Assembly (NCBI GenBank): GCA_948467395.1
Contig: CAOKDX010000007.1
Coordinates: forward strand, 89,190-153,189
DNA: 64,000 bases
Source of the DNA: an uncultured Clostridia bacterium
GTDB lineage: Bacteria > Bacillota > Clostridia > Lachnospirales > Lachnospiraceae
Reading direction: 5' to 3'
Shown here piece after piece: positions 45,026 through 52,105 of this stretch (position 1 is the stretch's first letter; each line of letters opens with the position of its first letter). A program made the translations under genes and the position numbers. The notes beneath the pieces were generated by a model. It was not told the origin of the DNA. It was given only the letters and a program-made list of their open reading frames with translations, and searched no databases.

Positions 45026-45936
45026 CCAGTCATCACCTGCCCTCTGCCGTCATACACTGTCACGCCCTTTCCCGGCGTCCCGCCCTGAAGAAAGAGAATC
45101 CTCTCAAACATTTTCTCCTCCATGATTCTCTTGATCTGGGGCTTCTCACGGATATGGCGGAATGAGTTTCCGTGAACGGTGGCCAGCAGAGCGCATCCGC
45201 TTGTCAGTGCCGTACTCAGCGCCTCATAATCCCTCTCCCCCCCAATCTCATCCACTGCGATTACCTCCGGCGCCATGGAACGGAGCATCATATAGATTCC
45301 TTCCTGCTTCTGGCAGCCATCCAGCACATCGCAGTGTATTCCCACATCTCTCTGGGGTATCCCCATATAGCATCCGGCAATCTCCGAACGCTCATCAATA
45401 ACCGATACCTTTTTTGCCGGAAACATTTTTCCCCCTGATGCAGTCTGCCGGACAATATCCCGCAACAGCGTTGTCTTCCCCGCTCCCGGCGGCGACACAA
45501 TAAGAGTGGACATAAATCTTCCATTCTCAAAGAGATAGGGCATGATCCTGTCCGCACACCCTGTTACCTCATGAGAGACACGGATGTTGAGAAACGACAT
45601 ATGGCGGATGGTCTTTACCTGCCCCTGTTCCATCAGCACCCTTCCCGCCACGCCGACACGATGCCCGCCAGGTATCGTCAGATAACCCTTTCGGATCTCT
45701 TCTTCAAACGCATACATGGAATAATTGCTTATGTACTCCAGGATCTCACGAAGTTCTCTGATTCCCACAACCTGTCCCCCCTGGTCAGGCATTATTTTCT
45801 CACCTCTGATCACCAGTATGATGCTGCCTCCGCTGCGGATATGAATTTCCTGAAGGGAATTCCACTCCCTCACGCTCTGTTGAACGATCCGGCGGATGCG
45901 ATCCGGCAGAATCTGTAATATTTCTTCCTGTTTCAT
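45022..45936 (-). CDS. spoIIIAA: Stage III sporulation protein AA, ATPase
   Basis: 304 residues. Secretion-ATPase-like: Walker A SPPGAGKTTLLRDI, Walker B EVIAVDEIGGERD, sensor ATVHG. It powers the SpoIIIA channel during engulfment. ATG 45936 with GGAGG five bases upstream is better than the TTG four codons earlier. First gene of the eight-gene operon. Confidence 0.95.
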   Translation of the reverse strand: MKQEEILQILPDRIRRIVQQSVREWNSLQEIHIRSGGSIILVIRGEKIMPDQGGQVVGIRELREILEYISNYSMYAFEEEIRKGYLTIPGGHRVGVAGRVLMEQGQVKTIRHMSFLNIRVSHEVTGCADRIMPYLFENGRFMSTLIVSPPGAGKTTLLRDIVRQTASGGKMFPAKKVSVIDERSEIAGCYMGIPQRDVGIHCDVLDGCQKQEGIYMMLRSMAPEVIAVDEIGGERDYEALSTALTSGCALLATVHGNSFRHIREKPQIKRIMEEKMFERILFLQGGTPGKGVTVYDGRGQVMTG

Positions 45937-45958
45937 AGTTACCTCCAATCCTTACAAC

Positions 45959-45987
45959 ATGTATATGCCTGTCCCGAATAATTATTC
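45959..45987 (-). promoter_or_regulatory. Candidate sigma-E promoter of spoIIIA
   Basis: Minus-strand GAATAATT (45980-45987) and CATATACAT (45959-45967) resemble the mother-cell sigma-E elements (GNATATT-like and CATACA-T), spaced 12 bases, just upstream of spoIIIAA. The known spoIIIA promoter is sigma-E dependent; the match here is by eye. Confidence 0.5.
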
Positions 45988-45988
45988 C

Positions 45989-46027
45989 AAAAAAAGGACA
46001 GGGTATATATTACTATATACTCTGTCC
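45989..46027 (-). terminator. Terminator with T-run upstream of spoIIIA
   Basis: Minus-strand GGACAG.GTATATA pairs with TATATAC.CTGTCC and is followed by seven T. It isolates spoIIIA from the lipoprotein transcript. Confidence 0.85.
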
Positions 46028-46034
46028 ACATAAC

Positions 46035-46076
46035 AAAATGCCGGGGACTGTCTCTGTGTTCTGCAGTTCCCGGCAT
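46035..46076 (-). terminator. Second terminator after the lipoprotein gene
   Basis: ATGCCGGG and CCCGGCAT stems with TTTTG after it on the minus strand. Between it and 46184 a further stem AAGAATCAGC/GCTGATTCTT (about 46119-46141) is present and no gene is seen. Confidence 0.7.
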
Positions 46077-46184
46077 TCTTACATTTACTTTTTTAGAAAA
46101 GACCGTCTTGTGCGGAGCAAGAATCAGCAAAGCTGATTCTTGGAGCGTCGTGATTTTCAGTCAACGCTTTTTTATATGTATGCC

Positions 46185-46595
46185 TTACTTAGATGAATAT
46201 TCCTTTGAGTAAATCTCTACCCCTTTGCTGTCTACATACTTGATCACAACATAAGCGGTATCCACATCAACATACTTTTTGATTTCCTCACAGGTATTCT
46301 GGAAGGTAGAATCCTGCTGCTGCAATGCTGCTTCCAGCTGCTCTGCCATACCGTCTGTCTTCTCAACCTTCTCATAGGTGTAAGTATAGACCATCTTGTC
46401 GCCGTCAGCAGTAACATCGATCTTCATACCAGAGCCCTCAACCTGTTTCTTCACGGAATCAAGCTGTGTCTTAACCTGATCTGAATTCAAATATTCTGAT
46501 ATGGAAGAAAATTCTTTTCCACCGCATGCAACCAGACCGAAAGTCATAGCCAGTACCATCAACAGTAACGTCAATTTGGATGTGATTTTTTTCAT
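46185..46595 (-). CDS. Small lipoprotein, DUF4854-like
   Basis: 136 residues. Signal peptide with lipobox LVAC (Cys24), then a compact domain (SSISEYLNSDQVKTQLDSV, YVDVDTAYVVIKYVD) resembling DUF4854 lipoproteins of Clostridia, function unknown. Own promoter and terminators. This is the last gene clearly belonging to the host before the prophage. Confidence 0.8.
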   Translation of the reverse strand: MKKITSKLTLLLMVLAMTFGLVACGGKEFSSISEYLNSDQVKTQLDSVKKQVEGSGMKIDVTADGDKMVYTYTYEKVEKTDGMAEQLEAALQQQDSTFQNTCEEIKKYVDVDTAYVVIKYVDSKGVEIYSKEYSSK

Positions 46596-46673
46596 AGTTT
46601 TCTTTCTCCTTTTTTAATCCCGTGTGCAGACATTTTACAAACGTTTCACACTATATTTATTATATCGAAATAC

Positions 46674-46703
46674 ATTTTACCAACTTATACATTGATTTGT
46701 CAA
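46674..46703 (-). promoter_or_regulatory. Promoter of the lipoprotein gene
   Basis: Minus-strand TTGACA (46698-46703), 18-base spacer, TAAAAT (46674-46679). It shows that host sequence reaches at least 46703, limiting the prophage end to 46704-46876. Confidence 0.7.
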
Positions 46704-46782
46704 GTAGGATTTCAAATAAAGCGACAGCATGAAAAAGTCAACATTAAATGCGAAAAAAATTTATAATTTTTCATCTTTAGCA

Positions 46783-46826
46783 TTTTGCACAATAAACATA
46801 GCCGTTTTATTGTTACTTTTGCACAA
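46783..46826. repeat. Direct TTTTGCACAA repeats and hairpin near the prophage end
   Basis: TTTTGCACAA occurs at 46783-46792 and again at 46817-46826, with an ACAATAAA/TTTATTGT inverted repeat (46789-46796 and 46806-46813) in between. A related TTTGCGCA lies in inverse orientation at 47989-47996. The 22 bases from 46784 match those inward from 47996 at 15 positions (hand alignment). These may be transposase-binding ends. Confidence 0.4.
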
Positions 46827-46876
46827 ACAGACAAAACAAATAAAACCTGCTGCCTCTCTGCTGCCGGTTAATACAC

Positions 46877-47908
46877 TTATGCCGCTTTTTTTAACTCCTC
46901 CTCGAATAACTGTTCTGATGTTCTGTAATCAAATATGCGGCGCGGGTAATTATTGATCCACTCCTCTATTTTTTCAACCTCTCTTTGCGTCTTATCGTCA
47001 AAATCTGTCCCTTTCGGAATATGTCGCCGCACTAACTTGTTTTGATTTTCATTGCTCCCACGCTCCCAACTGCTGTATGGGTGGCAATAATATATCTTTG
47101 TACGGTCTTTCTTTCCCCTGCGGGATCGTTTCATTCCCTCATAGTCCGCAAACTCCGATCCATTGTCTACAGTTATGCTTTTGAATATATCCCGGAATTT
47201 TGCCCCTAGTTTTCTTTCCAGTCGATCCAATGCTTTAACCACCGCTGCCGCTGTATGCTCTTTAAGCAGCATAATAATTTCTTTTCGCGTTTTTCGTTCT
47301 GTGAGAACCAAAAGAGACTTTTTAGAAACGCCTCTTTTTCCTACAACGGTATCCATTTCCCAATGCCCAAACTCCCCACGCTCGTTAATCTCCTCTGGTC
47401 TTTTTTCTATGCTTTCGCCTTTGCTCGCCCTTTTTGCCGTCGTTCTCCTATATGCTCTCTTTTCCCCTTTTCTTTTTACTGGTAGCTGCTTATTTGTTAA
47501 ATTAAGGAATATACCTTTATCTATATAGCTGTATAATGTGGTAACGCATATTGAAAATGTGTAGCCCTCCTCTTTCACTTTTGCCAATGCTGCTGCCGGG
47601 CTATAGCCGTCATTTATTATAATTTCCTCTATGCGGTCTGCAAATTCTCTTTCTTTACCTATTTTAATATCTGCGCCTTTGGCAGCTAACGCCTCGTTTT
47701 TCTTTTCCTGTGCAATATCCGGGCTGTATCTTTCCTCTGTTGTGTAATCAGAATTTAACGCCTCAAACCTCCCTCGCTTGATTTCTCTATATATAGTGCT
47801 TATATGAACGCTTAAAATATCTGCTATTTCTTTTTTCTTATGTCCTGCTTTTAATAATACCTCTATTTTCAAGCGGTCGTTAAATGTTAATTGCTTGAAT
47901 GTTCTCAT
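46877..47908 (-). CDS. IS30-family transposase
   Basis: 343 residues. N-terminal helix-turn-helix (FNDRLKIEVLLKAGHKKKE, SVHISTIYREIKRG), second DNA-binding part (YSFIDKG-like TLYSYIDKGIF), then DDE integrase core: GHWEMDTVVGK with first Asp, TVDNGSEFADYEG with second Asp, and SWERGSNENQNKLVRRHIPKG with the Glu. All catalytic residues are intact. ATG 47908 is favoured by GGAGGG. It is either a resident IS or the integration enzyme of the prophage; its place at the extreme end and the lack of an integrase in view favour the latter (inference). Confidence 0.92.
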   Translation of the reverse strand: MRTFKQLTFNDRLKIEVLLKAGHKKKEIADILSVHISTIYREIKRGRFEALNSDYTTEERYSPDIAQEKKNEALAAKGADIKIGKEREFADRIEEIIINDGYSPAAALAKVKEEGYTFSICVTTLYSYIDKGIFLNLTNKQLPVKRKGEKRAYRRTTAKRASKGESIEKRPEEINERGEFGHWEMDTVVGKRGVSKKSLLVLTERKTRKEIIMLLKEHTAAAVVKALDRLERKLGAKFRDIFKSITVDNGSEFADYEGMKRSRRGKKDRTKIYYCHPYSSWERGSNENQNKLVRRHIPKGTDFDDKTQREVEKIEEWINNYPRRIFDYRTSEQLFEEELKKAA

Positions 47909-47928
47909 TGTGTACCCTCCTCTCACAA

Positions 47929-47973
47929 GAAAACGCCGTAGGCTATCCCATTTCGGTAGCCTGCGGCGTTTTC
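47929..47973. terminator. Strong hairpin between RHH gene and transposase
   Basis: GAAAACGCC..AGGCTA pairs with TAGCCT..GGCGTTTTC over about 18 bases. It ends transcripts from the RHH gene and shields the transposase, whose ribosome site lies eight bases further on. Confidence 0.8.
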
Positions 47974-47997
47974 TATGGCGTTGTATTATGCGCAAAT

Positions 47998-48189
47998 TTA
48001 CCCTAATTCTTTTTCTAATAAGCTATTTATATATTCGCTCATACTTACCCCCGCTGCTTTTGCTTTTTTCTTCAATATTTCTTTTCTCCCTTTTGGTAGT
48101 AGCAATTCCATACGATCATACTTTTCGCGTTTATAGTCATTCTGGTAGGCAATCTGATTAAATTCCTTTCCGTCTTTGCTCGTCCTCAT
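47998..48189 (-). CDS. Ribbon-helix-helix (Arc/CopG-like) protein
   Basis: 63 residues. The C-terminal half (DRMELLLPKGRKEILKKKA, GVSMSEYINSLLEKEL) is a ribbon-helix-helix fold, DNA-binding in repressors and antitoxins. ATG 48189 with AGGAGG nine bases upstream. A palindrome (48238-48259) in its upstream region is a possible operator. It follows the small hydrophobic ORF and may regulate the prophage end region. Confidence 0.75.
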   Translation of the reverse strand: MRTSKDGKEFNQIAYQNDYKREKYDRMELLLPKGRKEILKKKAKAAGVSMSEYINSLLEKELG

Positions 48190-48237
48190 TTCCAAAACCT
48201 CCTATCTTGACTTTACTTTCTTTCTGTGATAAAGTGT

Positions 48238-48259
48238 AACCAAGTTAAGGGGCTTGGTT
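48238..48259. promoter_or_regulatory. AACCAAG/CTTGGTT palindrome
   Basis: Arms AACCAAG (48238-48244) and CTTGGTT (48253-48259), between the RHH gene and the small ORF. Candidate operator of the RHH protein or part of the 3' structure of the small ORF transcript. Confidence 0.4.
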
Positions 48260-48424
48260 TACAAGTTACTCTTTACGATCTTTGGGGTTGTCGTCTTGGT
48301 TGGTGTCAGCCCCTTTTTTAATGTCCTTTATCACTTCTAAGATTGTCACTGTTACAATGGCTATTTCCAAAAGCACTTTTATTACTATCATTTTGCTACT
48401 CCTTTTCGGTGTAGCCCCTTAACT
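48243..48424. repeat. Perfect 12 bp inverted repeat flanking a short ORF
   Basis: AGTTAAGGGGCT at 48243-48254 and its exact complement AGCCCCTTAACT at 48413-48424 enclose the 41-codon ORF. In the minus-strand transcript they would join the 5' leader, next to the ribosome site, with the 3' end. Confidence 0.75.
48266..48391 (-). CDS. 41-residue hydrophobic small protein, type I toxin-like
   Basis: Too short for usual ORF calling. ATG 48391 follows AAAGGAG at seven bases. The peptide begins MIVIKVLLEIAIVTVTILEV (one membrane helix) and ends in a charged tail rich in Lys, Asp and Asn. Such short helix-plus-charged-tail peptides occur as Fst/TxpA-like toxins, holin-like peptides and phage accessory proteins. 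The flanking 12 bp inverted repeat supports a folded-back mRNA. No antisense RNA promoter was identified with confidence. Confidence 0.55.
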   Translation of the reverse strand: MIVIKVLLEIAIVTVTILEVIKDIKKGADTNQDDNPKDRKE

Positions 48425-48500
48425 GATTACAATATTATTTTATAACATATTCTGTAATATGTCAATACATATTCTGTAATATTTTATAAATTTTCCCAAT

Positions 48501-48530
48501 AAAAAAAGTGCCGGGGCGTCTGCCCCGGCT
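48501..48530 (-). terminator. Terminator at the end of the lysis cassette
   Basis: GCCGGGGC / GCCCCGGC stem followed by a run of seven T on the minus strand, 30 bases past the last lysis-region gene. Confidence 0.9.
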
Positions 48531-48559
48531 ACTCTTTCAAATACGTTTCTATATTTTCT

Positions 48560-48826
48560 TTACTCTGTTACTGTGGCTGTAAATCCTGCCTTTTCTACCG
48601 CTGCCGCGTTTGCCTTTGCGATCTGCGCTGTGGTGTATGTCCCGAACAAAATAACAAACTCGCTGCCCCGAACCATAAGCCCGGCACTCTTAAAACCTTT
48701 TTCAAATACCTTTTTTAACTCTGTATTTGCCTCTGATTTGTTCTTAAAACCTTTTCCGGTAACTTTATACTCCTTTACCGGTTTTGCTGCCTCTTTCGCC
48801 GCTGTAGCGTTCTTTCCTGCTGCCAT
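48560..48826 (-). CDS. SPOR-like small phage protein
   Basis: 88 residues. Ala/Lys-rich N-terminus (1-18), then a SPOR-like fold (YKVTGKGFKNKSEANTELKK, FVILFGTYTTAQIAKANAA). SPOR domains bind denuded peptidoglycan glycan. Directly after the endolysin, so it may help in lysis or target wall material. Start ATG 48826 with GAGGAGG upstream. Confidence 0.65.
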   Translation of the reverse strand: MAAGKNATAAKEAAKPVKEYKVTGKGFKNKSEANTELKKVFEKGFKSAGLMVRGSEFVILFGTYTTAQIAKANAAAVEKAGFTATVTE

Positions 48827-48845
48827 TTTTCTTTACCTCCTCTGA

Positions 48846-49724
48846 TTATGATAACTTTAACAACTTTTTCCATGTTGCGTTTTTTGCCGTTACTTCTCCG
48901 TCCGGTTTTTTCTGCCCTACAATTTCCTTTTGGAAACTCTTAACCTTTTTTTCTGTGGCTGTGTAAAAATCTCCGTCAGCGTCACACTTATAGCCGTAAT
49001 AGGTTAAAAGGCTCTGCAATGCCTTAACCGTCTTTGGTTTCTTTGCTCGCGTTTTCTTATTGAGTGTCGGCGTTGCTGCAAATGTTTTAGATCCCGGTAT
49101 GCCGTCCACCACAAGCCCTGCTTTATACTCGCTATTCAACGCTTTTTGTAATGTTCTGATGATCTCTTTGTAGTTGTCTGCTGTACTTGCGTTTGCGCCC
49201 GCTTTTCCCCCTGCTGTTTTGGTTCCATTGCTTAACGCTATCGCCGTATGACCGCTTGCTAACAAAATATCTCCACGTTTCAAGTATTTATCAGACGTCA
49301 AATACTTACTTTCCGTGTGTACTGTAAATTTTCCAGTCGCCACCAGTGCGCTTTTTTCATTCCCTGTGTATATATCCTTGCTTACTCTTATTCCGGCTGC
49401 GTTTACGCACACCGCAACCAACGCGCTACAATCTGTTTCGCACTTGCTTTTAATGCCTGCAATATTCCAGTTATTAGCCTTTGCCTTTATGTAAAGCGTC
49501 GTCCTTTCGTTCTGGTCGTAGCCGATATTGTCATTTGCACAAGCCGCCTCCATAGCTTTTGCAATTTTTTTGGCTACTGTACTGCTTTTCGGTCTAATTA
49601 CCGCAATCCACGGCTTATTATACCAATCTCTTGTACAAACCTCCCTGCCGGTCTGATCTCCTGCTGCTCCTCCTCTTGCTTTTCCGCGCTCGTCAATGCT
49701 TGCGTGTCCGATTCTTACGCTCAT
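48846..49724 (-). CDS. Phage endolysin with C-terminal peptidoglycan-binding domain
   Basis: 292 residues. The N-terminal 170 residues resemble phage NlpC/P60- or CHAP-like cysteine amidases (Cys99 in ETDCSALVAVC, His159 in GDILLASGHTAIAL). Residues 180-290 hold one or two peptidoglycan-binding modules (VDGIPGSKTF, YYGYKCDADGDFYTATEKKVKSFQK). It should cut the wall at lysis. It is next to the holin and in the same operon. Confidence 0.88.
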   Translation of the reverse strand: MSVRIGHASIDERGKARGGAAGDQTGREVCTRDWYNKPWIAVIRPKSSTVAKKIAKAMEAACANDNIGYDQNERTTLYIKAKANNWNIAGIKSKCETDCSALVAVCVNAAGIRVSKDIYTGNEKSALVATGKFTVHTESKYLTSDKYLKRGDILLASGHTAIALSNGTKTAGGKAGANASTADNYKEIIRTLQKALNSEYKAGLVVDGIPGSKTFAATPTLNKKTRAKKPKTVKALQSLLTYYGYKCDADGDFYTATEKKVKSFQKEIVGQKKPDGEVTAKNATWKKLLKLS

Positions 49725-49727
49725 GTT

Positions 49728-50276
49728 TTAACCCTCCATTTCTTTTGTTTTGTAGTGGTTGCACCGATCTTTGATACTGCAAACTTCGCAATTCTGATTT
49801 TTACATACAATACCATTGATCGTATTATCTAATTTGTTATCCGTGACCTTTAGCACCTTTACTAACCATGTAGGCACTTTTTCCGGCATGATAACATATA
49901 GATTTTCCAATATGCTTGTAAATTCATTGATTAGCATGACTGCCGTTACATACCAACCAATATAAATAGAGAAATCCAGATCAAGACTTATCTGCGTTCC
50001 TATGGTCTTTATTCCGTAGCCAATCAAAAACGCTACGCCGATCAAAACAAAATACATAGCTTTTTTAATGATCCCTTGTAGCCCTGTCTGGCTATTCCAC
50101 TCTTTCAAAAAAAAGGCTGCTTTTACCCAACCTGTCAAGTAATCAATCGCTACTGCTGCCATAAATAAAATAAGCAGCGTTGGTACTTTATTAAAAAGTG
50201 CCGCCACTGCTGTAAATACTGCTGATACGCTCAACTTTAACCCTCCAATATCTGATTTTAATAGTATTTCTTTCAT
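49728..50276 (-). CDS. Phage holin (TcdE-like family)
   Basis: 182 residues with three to four membrane helices (TLLILFMAAVAIDYLTGWV, AMYFVLIGVAFLIGYGI, YVTAVMLINEFTSILENL) and a long Cys-rich soluble tail (CKNQNCEVCSIKDRC). The AIDYLTGW motif marks phage_holin_4. It opens the membrane for the endolysin. The Cys cluster at the C-terminus is unusual and could bind metal. Start overlaps the stop of the small gene before it. Confidence 0.9.
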   Translation of the reverse strand: MKEILLKSDIGGLKLSVSAVFTAVAALFNKVPTLLILFMAAVAIDYLTGWVKAAFFLKEWNSQTGLQGIIKKAMYFVLIGVAFLIGYGIKTIGTQISLDLDFSIYIGWYVTAVMLINEFTSILENLYVIMPEKVPTWLVKVLKVTDNKLDNTINGIVCKNQNCEVCSIKDRCNHYKTKEMEG

Positions 50277-50587
50277 TCTGTGCCCTCCTCTCCTGTGATC
50301 GGCTCCATGCCCGGATCTGCCATTTCCCGCGGTTCCTCAATAACTGGCTCTTCATACACTGAACCGTCATTCGATAGAATAAAGCCGCCCTCAACTTCTT
50401 TCCATACCGTAGTATAATTTTCATATACTCCGTATGCCTCGCCCTGCTCGTTAAGCAATTCAATTTTTTCCGTATTGACAATATCCGCTTTCAAATCCGG
50501 GGATATAATCAATATTCTGCTCTCGCATAATCTTACGAACCCTGCCGGGTAGGTTCTCTTGGAACCTGCGAAACGTAATGTTTCCAT
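50273..50587 (-). CDS. Hypothetical phage protein
   Basis: 104 residues, acidic, no known domain. Predicted beta-rich N-terminus and Pro/Glu-rich tail (EEPVIEEPREMADPG). ATG 50587 has GGAGG nine bases before it, inside the 3' end of the reverse transcriptase gene, so 128 bases are used in two frames. Overlaps the holin by four bases. The function is unknown. Confidence 0.65.
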   Translation of the reverse strand: METLRFAGSKRTYPAGFVRLCESRILIISPDLKADIVNTEKIELLNEQGEAYGVYENYTTVWKEVEGGFILSNDGSVYEEPVIEEPREMADPGMEPITGEEGTE

Positions 50588-51746
50588 GCTCTATACCTCC
50601 ATTTTCTTTATTGAATACAAATAAGGAATTAAACAATTTATCCATATTTTGTATTGTCCGATATGCGTTTGTGTGGCTTATATGCCCTCTCCAAGACTTG
50701 TATTGTGTATATATTTCTTTGAACAATACTAAGCCCTCTAACTCTTTCTTTTTAAGCCTCTTTAGCTTTCTGCGTTCTCTGGTTATTGACGCCTTACACG
50801 GTTTCTTTATTATCTTTCCGCTTTCTGTCAAATAATGACGCGTTTTAAGAAATGTAAAACCACGGCTTATTTTTACAATCTGTGTTTTCTTCTCATTTAC
50901 TACAATTCCTAACTCTTTGTACTTTTCCCGCAATATATCTAAGCATTTTCTTAAATAGTTTTTATCTTTGTGAATTATGTAGCTGTCGTCCATGTATCTG
51001 CCATAGCATTTAATCCCTAATTTCTCTTTGATGAAATGATCTATAGTGTTAGGATAACTAATTGCTAAAATCTGTGAAATCTGGCTGCCTATCCCCAAAG
51101 ATTTTGCGGATCCGTCTTTTTCTCTGAATGGCTCTATTAGTTCTTTTGTTAAATTCTTAATGCGCTGATCCTTAAAATTCTTGTCAATTATGCTGTAACA
51201 ATGCTCGTGGCGTATGTTATCAAAATAACTGCTGAAATCAATCAGTAAAATATAGCCCTCGTTACTGAAATTGTTGTGCCTATAGTACCAGTGCAAGTGT
51301 TTATCCAATCTATTTAACGAAAAATGTATGCCTTTGTTTTCAAGGCTTGCGCCATTATCATATATCAGACTGTTAGACAGCACCGGCACTAGCGCATGAT
51401 CGCATAGTACCCTTTGTATGCAACGCTCCTTTATGTGAACGCTTTTAATATGCCTCATTTTCCCGCGTTCCCTCAAATCAAACTCAATAAATCCTTGTGC
51501 CACCGGATCCCCGGCGGCTAGTTTCTTCCGGCTATCGTTCGTTTGTTGTAATAGGTTCATTTCATACCGTTGTACGCTTGACTTCCAAGACACGCCTTTT
51601 TGTGAACGCTTAAAGGCACCAATTAAATTATTGGCGTCTAAAAGATTGTTGAAATTATCGTATTCCCCTAGCCGCGCACGTCGTTTTTCTTCCCGCGCCG
51701 CCTTTCTTCTTTGGTATCTAGCCTCATGCCTTTCTTTGCTATTCAT
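50460..51746 (-). CDS. DGR reverse transcriptase
   Basis: 428 residues. A basic N-terminal extension (3-26), RT palm motif A LIDFSSYFDNI (168-178), the DGR-type GIGSQISQ (218-225) in place of the usual QGxxxSP, and the catalytic YMDD (251-254). After this come thumb-like helices. It should copy the template RNA and mutate adenines. ATG 51746 was chosen for GGAGTG upstream; the longer frame to 51869 runs into the DGR RNA. Placed downstream of the template repeat as in known DGRs. C-terminal 128 bases overlap the next gene. Confidence 0.93.
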   Translation of the reverse strand: MNSKERHEARYQRRKAAREEKRRARLGEYDNFNNLLDANNLIGAFKRSQKGVSWKSSVQRYEMNLLQQTNDSRKKLAAGDPVAQGFIEFDLRERGKMRHIKSVHIKERCIQRVLCDHALVPVLSNSLIYDNGASLENKGIHFSLNRLDKHLHWYYRHNNFSNEGYILLIDFSSYFDNIRHEHCYSIIDKNFKDQRIKNLTKELIEPFREKDGSAKSLGIGSQISQILAISYPNTIDHFIKEKLGIKCYGRYMDDSYIIHKDKNYLRKCLDILREKYKELGIVVNEKKTQIVKISRGFTFLKTRHYLTESGKIIKKPCKASITRERRKLKRLKKKELEGLVLFKEIYTQYKSWRGHISHTNAYRTIQNMDKLFNSLFVFNKENGGIEHGNITFRRFQENLPGRVRKIMREQNIDYIPGFESGYCQYGKN

Positions 51747-51954
51747 TATAAATTCACTCCGTACAGTAAAATTTGACGTACCTACTAACTGCGTGACAAT
51801 ACCGGGTATGAAATAAACCGCGCACGTCTGCGGCTTACCATGCAAGCAGCGTCCACCCGATTGTATCAAAGTGACTATTTACCCTTGCCGGGTGGGTTAT
51901 CTACTCCTTTCCTCTGTGAGTAAAGCGGTTCACAAACCTTTTAATTACTCTGAC
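51747..51954 (-). ncRNA. DGR template RNA spacer between template repeat and RT
   Basis: 208 bases between the end of the template repeat and the RT start. In characterised DGRs (phage BPP-1) the RNA downstream of the template repeat binds RT-Avd and primes cDNA synthesis. Here a 7 bp inverted repeat CCACCCG (51853-51859) / CGGGTGG (51889-51895) can form a stem-loop. No conserved ORF. The boundaries of the RNA are inferred. Confidence 0.6.
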
Positions 51955-52084
51955 GAAATCCGGGGCGACGCCATTACTGTTGCGCGCGTCGTTGTTGTTG
52001 GCGTTGCCGTTGTTGTTGACATTGCAAAAGTTGGTAGTGTTCGACGCGGACGGCGACGAAAGCCACCAGTTGTAACGCGATCCG
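51955..52084 (-). repeat. DGR template repeat (TR)
   Basis: 130 bp, 33 adenines in the coding-strand core, including 13 AAC/AAT codons in the frame of the target. It aligns without gaps with the variable repeat at 52761-52890. All 14 differences are at template adenines (coding strand), with none at C, G or T. It lies between avd and the RT gene. Confidence 0.96.
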
Positions 52085-52105
52085 TACAGTAAATAACCCA
52101 TAATA

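Noticed and set aside
46119-46141. AAGAATCAGC/GCTGATTCTT inverted repeat as a possible CRISPR or att site
   Set aside because: It occurs once, with no array, and lies in a cluster of terminators; a simple hairpin explains it.
46729-46956. 75-codon plus-strand frame with a hydrophobic start at the prophage edge
   Set aside because: It overlaps the 3' end of the transposase on the opposite strand, lacks a ribosome site, and its second half is antisense transposase sequence.
50460-51746. Reverse transcriptase considered as group II intron maturase or Abi/retron type
   Set aside because: No maturase X/HNH domain or intron RNA ends, no msr-msd; GIGSQISQ with the adjacent TR, VR and Avd-like gene is specific for a DGR.
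51901-52101. 66-codon open frame through the template repeat that resembles the target protein's C-terminus
   Set aside because: It is the DGR template read in the target frame. It has no ribosome site and ends randomly past the repeat; its Asn-rich translation follows from the adenine-rich template.
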